10,336 nt of DNA. Origin: Prevotella sp. Lineage in GTDB: Bacteria; Bacteroidota; Bacteroidia; Bacteroidales; Bacteroidaceae. Shown piece after piece: positions 7,116 through 10,336 of the stretch (positions within the stretch are counted from its first letter, which is position 1; the number at the start of each line of letters is the position of its first letter). A program made the translations under genes and the position numbers. Under the pieces are notes generated by a model. The model saw only the letters and a list, made by a program, of their open reading frames with translations, had not been told where the DNA came from and ran no database searches. The stretch is taken from assembly GCA_022511055.1 (NCBI GenBank), contig JAFLSH010000096.1, positions 1-10,336 of the forward strand, read 5' to 3'.

Positions 7116-7139
7116 GACAGAAACCCGGCATCATGTTAC
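7116..7139 (-). promoter_or_regulatory. Putative ECF-sigma promoter of the sigma operon
   Basis: On the minus strand GTAAC (7139-7135), a 16-bp spacer and GTC (7118-7116) match the general ECF promoter form AAC-N16/17-GTC. It lies about 10 bp before the sigma-gene ATG and fits autoregulation. No convincing TTG-N19-TAnnTTTG primary promoter was seen in the same gap. With only eight defined bases the match could be chance. Confidence 0.45.
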
Positions 7140-7198
7140 AACACAGCCGGAAATTTTGTATTTTGTTAACAGAAAAAGCAGGGAAATGCAAGAAAAAC

Positions 7199-7255
7199 AC
7201 AAGCAAAAAGCCTTTTCGGCGCTCTGAATGGGCGGAGAAAAGGCTTTTTGCTTGT
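7199..7255 (-). terminator. Terminator hairpin downstream of the lipoprotein gene
   Basis: A perfect 19-bp inverted repeat (7199-7217 with 7237-7255) encloses a 19-nt loop. The core is AAAAAGCC...GGCTTTTT. It begins 18 bp past the stop of the lipoprotein gene (7274). Read on the minus strand, a further run of five T (7197-7193) follows the stem. It separates the lipoprotein transcript from the sigma operon. Confidence 0.88.
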
Positions 7256-7273
7256 AGGAAAGGGTGCGGAAAG

Positions 7274-7765
7274 TTATTTTGCGTCTTTAACGGCGCTGTC
7301 TTTAACCCTCTTGTATGTCTGAACCATGTACTCGACAGTTTCATCATCAAGATATTCGCTGATTTTGAGTACCAGTTCTGTACTGGTGAGCTTCAGCACT
7401 TCTATTTTGCCGCCATCTTCATCCAGACCAATAATGTAAGTGCCATCATAGGTGTAGCTAAAGGGGTCTACGTACCAGCCATCGCCCTGTTCCCACTCGT
7501 ACAGAATTCCTTTTCCGTTTCCATCGAATTGGCAGTACTGCTTGTAGTATGAGGAATATTGTGTATAGTCTATACGGTCGGATTTTCCGTTTTTGTAGTA
7601 ATTTACCACGGAAACGAACTTCCACGTACCCACAAGACCCTCTCCCGTTATTTCTTCATCATCATCGCCTTCTATCTGAAGGTCTTCCTTGTCGCACGAA
7701 ACGAAGCTGATGCACAACATGGCCATCAGCATCATGGCCAACAGGTAAAACTTGTTCTTTTTCAT
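7274..7765 (-). CDS. Lipocalin-like lipoprotein
   Basis: This encodes 163 residues from the ATG at 7765-7763. The frame is open further upstream (to 7813), but that part is leader sequence behind the promoter. The N-terminus is a lipoprotein signal: MKKNK, a hydrophobic stretch LLAMMLMAMLCISF, and a lipobox ending VSC with Cys24 as the predicted lipidated residue. After the Cys comes DKED and then an acidic stretch (GDDDEE, 33-38). Acidic residues directly after the Cys resemble the surface-export signal described for Bacteroidota lipoproteins. The rest looks like a small beta-barrel of the lipocalin-like type: LVGTWKFVSV (44-53), alternating aromatic/hydrophobic strands, FDGNGKG (80-86), DGTYIIG (107-113), and LTSTELVLKI (126-135). 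Ligand and role are unknown. The gene is visibly more AT-rich than its neighbours, has its own promoter (7811-7840) and terminator (7199-7255), and is divergent from the blaI/M56 pair. Confidence 0.85.
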   Translation of the reverse strand: MKKNKFYLLAMMLMAMLCISFVSCDKEDLQIEGDDDEEITGEGLVGTWKFVSVVNYYKNGKSDRIDYTQYSSYYKQYCQFDGNGKGILYEWEQGDGWYVDPFSYTYDGTYIIGLDEDGGKIEVLKLTSTELVLKISEYLDDETVEYMVQTYKRVKDSAVKDAK

Positions 7766-7788
7766 CTTTTTTGTTTGATTTAATTGGT

Positions 7789-7798
7789 TTAACGTTAA
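7789..7798. repeat. TTAACGTTAA palindrome, copy 1 (lipoprotein leader)
   Basis: This perfect 10-bp palindrome lies between the predicted transcription start and the ATG of the lipoprotein gene. A second identical copy is at 7939-7948. Extended by one base on each side the copies read TTTAACGTTAAT and ATTAACGTTAAA, i.e. 12 bp identical in inverted orientation. It could be a binding site for one regulator acting on both divergent genes; no protein is assigned. Confidence 0.4.
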
Positions 7799-7810
7799 TA
7801 AAAGCGAGTG

Positions 7811-7840
7811 CAAAATTAGTCATTTTTGCCAGAACAACAA
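7811..7840 (-). promoter_or_regulatory. Bacteroidota-type promoter for the lipoprotein gene
   Basis: On the minus strand TTG (7840-7838, within TTTTG), a 19-bp spacer and TAATTTTG (7818-7811) match the phylum consensus exactly. The expected transcription start is near 7804-7806, giving a leader of about 40 nt with no clear Shine-Dalgarno sequence but an A-rich run before the ATG. Confidence 0.78.
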
Positions 7841-7938
7841 AATTTTTGTACGGCAAATTGCGGTTAGGGCTTCTTGTGCCGTTGGTTTTGTTGGTCTCTT
7901 TCCTTCAATCTCCCTGCTTTTTACCCGTTTTTCCTTAA

Positions 7939-7948
7939 TTAACGTTAA
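7939..7948. repeat. TTAACGTTAA palindrome, copy 2 (upstream of the repressor promoter)
   Basis: This is identical to the palindrome at 7789-7798. It lies immediately upstream of operator-like site 1 and about 27 bp before the -33 element of the repressor gene. A TTAATTAA palindrome overlaps its left end. Confidence 0.4.
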
Positions 7949-7951
7949 ATT

Positions 7952-7965
7952 TCTATCGAATTAGA
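7952..7965. promoter_or_regulatory. Operator-like site 1 upstream of the BlaI/MecI-type repressor gene
   Basis: TCTATCGAATTAGA has inverted arms TCTA/TAGA around 6 bp and follows the shared form TCTATC-NN-(A/G)TTAGA. It sits upstream of the -33 element. Its centre is 31 bp from that of site 2. Confidence 0.6.
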
Positions 7966-7974
7966 GATAAAAAT

Positions 7975-8005
7975 TTGGAATCTCTATCAGATTAGAGTAC
8001 CTTTG
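7975..8005 (+). promoter_or_regulatory. Bacteroidota-type promoter for the blaI/M56 operon
   Basis: TTG (7975-7977), a 20-bp spacer and TACCTTTG (7998-8005) match the phylum promoter form. Operator-like site 2 fills most of the spacer and ends on the base before the -7 box, so a bound repressor would block polymerase directly. The expected transcription start is near 8010-8013. Confidence 0.72.
7982..7997. promoter_or_regulatory. Operator-like site 2, inside the promoter spacer
   Basis: CTCTATCAGATTAGAG has perfect 5-bp arms, CTCTA/TAGAG, around 6 bp. It is the best of the three copies and lies between the -33 and -7 elements of the repressor promoter. Confidence 0.65.
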
Positions 8006-8018
8006 TGCTTGAAAAGTC

Positions 8019-8032
8019 TCTAACGCGATAGA
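8019..8032. promoter_or_regulatory. Operator-like site 3, just downstream of the transcription start
   Basis: TCTAACGCGATAGA is the same palindrome in the opposite orientation (its complement reads TCTATCGCGTTAGA). It lies in the predicted leader, 28 bp before the repressor ATG. Its centre is 36 bp from that of site 2. Confidence 0.6.
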
Positions 8033-8059
8033 ATATTAACCCCTAAAAACAAAATAACA

Positions 8060-8440
8060 ATGAAACCAAAAAGACAACTTACCAAGGGCGAAAGCCAGCT
8101 GATGAACATTCTCTGGGATTTACCCGGACAAAAAGGTACTTCTCCCGAGATTATGAGCAAGTATCCGACACCCAAGCCCGCACTGACCACCATGCTCACC
8201 TTTCTGAAGATTCTGACTGACAAGGGCTTTGTCTCTGCAACGAAGGTGGGCCGCGGCCACATCTTCAAGGCGCTGGTCAGCAGGGCTGAGTACACTGCCT
8301 TCTATATGGGTGAAGTGCAGAAAAACTTTTTCGGCGGCTCAGTGCCCTCGCTGGTCTCATATTTCGTCAACAACAACAAGCTGAGCCAGCAGGAGATTGA
8401 TGAGCTTCTGGAGATTATCAAGAACAAACAACAACTATAA
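8060..8440 (+). CDS. BlaI/MecI/CopY-family winged-helix repressor
   Basis: This encodes 126 residues. The family binds palindromic operators as a dimer and is inactivated by proteolysis triggered by a membrane M56 protease. The N-terminal winged helix (about 6-75) shows LTKGESQLMNILWDL, the recognition-helix region PKPALTTMLTFLKILTDKGFV and the wing KVGRGHIFKALVSRAEY. The C-terminal dimerisation part (about 80-126) has FFGGSVPSLVSYFVNNNKLSQQEIDEL, spread over about 90-116. In staphylococcal BlaI and MecI the inactivating cut is between Asn101 and Phe102; here the aligned pair is Tyr101-Phe102, so the position is kept but Asn is replaced. The M56 protease gene follows after 5 bp. No Shine-Dalgarno is seen before the ATG, only an A-rich stretch. 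The promoter carries three operator-like palindromes, so autoregulation is likely. Confidence 0.93.
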   Translation: MKPKRQLTKGESQLMNILWDLPGQKGTSPEIMSKYPTPKPALTTMLTFLKILTDKGFVSATKVGRGHIFKALVSRAEYTAFYMGEVQKNFFGGSVPSLVSYFVNNNKLSQQEIDELLEIIKNKQQL

Positions 8441-8445
8441 TCCTT

Positions 8446-10176
8446 ATGATTACCGTCATCTGCAAGTTCCAGCCGCTGACAGCCGTGCTTATCGGCGCGC
8501 TGCTCTATGCCATCTACTATTTTGCTTTGCGGCTGAAGACCAGCTCAGTCGTGTCGCAGCGTTTCATCGGTGTGGCAGTCGTGGCGGTGACACTCTTCAC
8601 TTTCGTGACACCGGCCAGACTGGTCGACCGTCAGCCGACTGCCGCCGCTTACACTCCCTCAGCGGCTGCGCCGGTAGCTCAGCCCGCAGCAGCGCCAGTC
8701 GCCGCTGCCCAGCAGCCCGCCGCCACCCAGGTTGCGGCAGCGCCGACACCGCGGGTGGGGCATCTCTCGCTGTCGTTGGCAGAGGTTGACAGCCCGCGGC
8801 TGTTCCTGGCGGCCTATGCCCTTGGCGTGGTGCTGATGTTGGCCTACTTTGTGGCGCAGTTGCTGTGGTGCGCCCGTGTGCGCCGCCGCTGCACAAAGGC
8901 ATCAGTCACCAGCGAGGCCACCATCTATGACACTGACTTCGCACAGCCCTTCTCGTTTGCCAGGAGCATCTTTCTGCCGGTGGTGCTGACTGGCGAGCTG
9001 CGCCATTATGTCATCACCCACGAACTGTGCCACATACGCCACCGCCACTTCCTGAAGCTCTGCCTGCTGGAGTTGCTGTTGGCTGTCAACTGGTTTAATC
9101 CCTTCGTCTGGCTGTTCTTCAACGAGCAGAAGCTGCAACAGGAACTGCAAGTCGACAACGATGTGCTGGCGCAGGGTGTCGACCGCGAGCGCTACCAGCT
9201 GAGCCTGCTGCAAGTGGCCATTCGGCATAGCCGGTGGCTGATGGTGCAGTCGGCCTTTGGCAACAAGCCCATCAAGCAGCGCATTCTGTTTATGAACAAG
9301 TCCATCAGCGCCCGCAGCATTCGCCGCAGGCTGATGGCTGCCGCCGTGACTGCCACGGTTGTCGTGGCCGCTGCTGCCACCATAGGCTGCATGGGGAACG
9401 AGAAGGCCGTGGCCGACACGGCCCGCCACCACGACATCTACGGTGTCTGGCAGATGGACTTCTATCGCCGTGCCGGCTCGCAACGCGAGAACTACCCGCC
9501 GTTCAGGCAATACGCTTTCTACGGCGATGACATGTTCTTCACGCCCAGCTTCAGTTCCCGCGAAGGCCATAATTTCTCCTTCGGCTTTTCGGGCGAGGCG
9601 CTGAGCATGCGGGGCGACACGCTCTTGGGCGGCTACGGCTTCCCGATGGCCTACCGCTATGTCGGCGAGCGCACAATCCAGTGCGACTGGGTTGCAGGCG
9701 GCGGCGATTTGGCGCAGGCCGGTGGCAATGTGAACACCGACCAGTGGTCGCGGGCCACGCCCGAAGCCGAGTTCCTGGCTCCCTTCCATGCCGCCAGCAA
9801 GGCTGCGCCCAGTGCCGCCAGCCCGTTAGACGGTGTGTGGCATACCGCTGACCTGGGCGGAGATGACGGCTACCTGATGATTAGCAACGGCCTCATGGTA
9901 CTCATGGTCTACCACGGCAGCAGCGACCCCAATGTGCTGTACTTCAGCGGCCGCGGCGACTGCGGTGATGTGGAGTACGGCGGTGGCACAGACCTCAAGA
10001 TGGGCGGCACCGATTTTACCATTGAGTGGGCGGCCGACAAGCAGTCGTTCAAGCTCACTGTTGCCGACCCTGCCCAGAGCGAGGTTTGGCAGCGGGGAGT
10101 CAGCTTTAGCCGCATCGCCATGCCCGACCACATCGCCCGCATCATGCGCACAACGCTGATAGAGAATCCGGCGTAA
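8446..10176 (+). CDS. M56-family (BlaR1/MecR1-type) membrane metalloprotease with a non-transpeptidase sensor region
   Basis: This encodes 576 residues. Membrane segments are at about 8-28, 40-58 and 118-142, with a fourth at about 296-314. An Ala/Pro/Gln-rich low-complexity stretch (64-103) lies between the second and third. The zinc-protease domain is between helices 3 and 4: VITHELCHIRHRHFLK with HExxH at 192-196 (HELCH), then WFNPFVWLFFNEQKLQQELQVD (216-237) supplying the probable third ligand Glu233 in an ExxVD motif (ExxCD in BlaR1). The C-terminal part (about 320-576) should be periplasmic. It shows no penicillin-binding domain: SxxK, SxN and KTG motifs in order were not found. It contains two G-V-W domain starts, IYGVWQMDFY (331-340) and LDGVWHTADL (461-470), resembling lipocalin-like domains. 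The segment before it (RRRLMAAAV...ATIGC, Cys315) looks like a lipoprotein signal. The likely role is to sense an envelope signal and inactivate the repressor encoded 5 bp upstream; the ligand is unknown. Confidence 0.88.
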   Translation: MITVICKFQPLTAVLIGALLYAIYYFALRLKTSSVVSQRFIGVAVVAVTLFTFVTPARLVDRQPTAAAYTPSAAAPVAQPAAAPVAAAQQPAATQVAAAPTPRVGHLSLSLAEVDSPRLFLAAYALGVVLMLAYFVAQLLWCARVRRRCTKASVTSEATIYDTDFAQPFSFARSIFLPVVLTGELRHYVITHELCHIRHRHFLKLCLLELLLAVNWFNPFVWLFFNEQKLQQELQVDNDVLAQGVDRERYQLSLLQVAIRHSRWLMVQSAFGNKPIKQRILFMNKSISARSIRRRLMAAAVTATVVVAAAATIGCMGNEKAVADTARHHDIYGVWQMDFYRRAGSQRENYPPFRQYAFYGDDMFFTPSFSSREGHNFSFGFSGEALSMRGDTLLGGYGFPMAYRYVGERTIQCDWVAGGGDLAQAGGNVNTDQWSRATPEAEFLAPFHAASKAAPSAASPLDGVWHTADLGGDDGYLMISNGLMVLMVYHGSSDPNVLYFSGRGDCGDVEYGGGTDLKMGGTDFTIEWAADKQSFKLTVADPAQSEVWQRGVSFSRIAMPDHIARIMRTTLIENPA

Positions 10177-10300
10177 GCCCCACGCAGGGTCGAACATTTC
10201 AAGACAAATTGAGAAAAAAATAAAGAAGCGTTTGTCCAAGCGAGGACATTTAATGTTTTTAGAAAAAGTAGTAGTATATTAGTCATTACCATGAAGCACG

Positions 10301-10336
10301 GCGCAGATGGCAGGGCTCCCTGCCATCTGTCGTTTT
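10301..10336 (+). terminator. Hairpin terminator at the right window edge
   Basis: CAGATGGCAGGG (10304-10315) pairs with CCCTGCCATCTG (10318-10329) over 12 bp with a minimal loop, followed by TCG and four T up to the window end. It is a good intrinsic terminator on the plus strand, 125 bp after the M56 gene stop. It may end the blaI/M56 transcript or, read in reverse, a gene outside the window. The AT-rich stretch between (10177-10300) holds no gene or promoter that I can support. Confidence 0.7.

Noticed and set aside
7766..7813. N-terminal extension of the lipoprotein (16 residues before MKKNK)
   Set aside because: It would place residues before a complete lipoprotein signal, and its start would lie at or upstream of the predicted transcription start, touching the -7 box.
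8902..9789. Long minus-strand open frame (295 codons) opposite the M56 gene
   Set aside because: It lies wholly antisense to the M56 protease gene with its HELCH motif; its His/Gln/Gly-rich composition is typical of a shadow frame in GC-rich DNA.
8446..10176. Calling the BlaI/M56 pair a beta-lactam resistance system
   Set aside because: No beta-lactamase or PBP2a gene is present, the sensor region lacks penicillin-binding motifs, and the operator motif differs from the staphylococcal one.
10234..10247. GTCC-N6-GGAC inverted repeat in the AT-rich tail after the M56 gene
   Set aside because: The arms are only 4 bp, and no proper T-run or promoter elements are nearby; the strong hairpin at 10304-10329 is the better terminator.

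Overview
The window is a stretch of Bacteroidota chromosome, most likely Bacteroidales and plausibly a GC-rich Prevotella-like species. Three things support this. Several intergenic regions carry the Bacteroidota promoter form TTG-N19/20-TAnnTTTG, and strong Shine-Dalgarno sequences are largely absent. The ArgS, RibD, RNase H and ECF sigma proteins are of the Bacteroidales type. The species itself cannot be fixed from the sequence alone.

Left part (1-4.8 kb, housekeeping). recX (partial, cut by the left edge) follows prmC on the minus strand with a 4-bp ATGA overlap. prmC is divergent from ribD on the plus strand, and the two are driven from one almost symmetrical 60-bp promoter region. Convergent with ribD are rnhA and argS, both on the minus strand and probably transcribed argS-rnhA.

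Middle (4.76-7.26 kb). A three-gene minus-strand operon encodes an ECF sigma factor, a single-pass membrane protein placed as its anti-sigma factor (ATGA overlap), and an exported protein of unknown function. The operon starts at a probable ECF-type promoter (GTAAC-N16-GTC) and ends at a strong hairpin terminator just upstream of the argS promoter.

Right part (7.26-10.34 kb, the most interesting). A lipocalin-like lipoprotein gene (minus strand) is divergent from a BlaI/MecI-type repressor and an M56 (BlaR1/MecR1-type) membrane metalloprotease (plus strand). The protease has HELCH and the downstream ExxVD motif but no recognisable beta-lactam-sensing transpeptidase domain. Its C-terminal region instead begins after a lipoprotein-signal-like segment and carries two G-V-W domain starts reminiscent of the lipocalin-like lipoprotein next door. 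Three copies of a palindrome, TCTATC-NN-(A/G)TTAGA, cover the repressor promoter and are likely the repressor's operators. A TTAACGTTAA palindrome occurs once on each side of the divergent region. I read this as a derepressible envelope-sensing switch with an unknown signal. No beta-lactamase gene is present.

No tRNA, rRNA, CRISPR array, insertion sequence or phage gene was seen.
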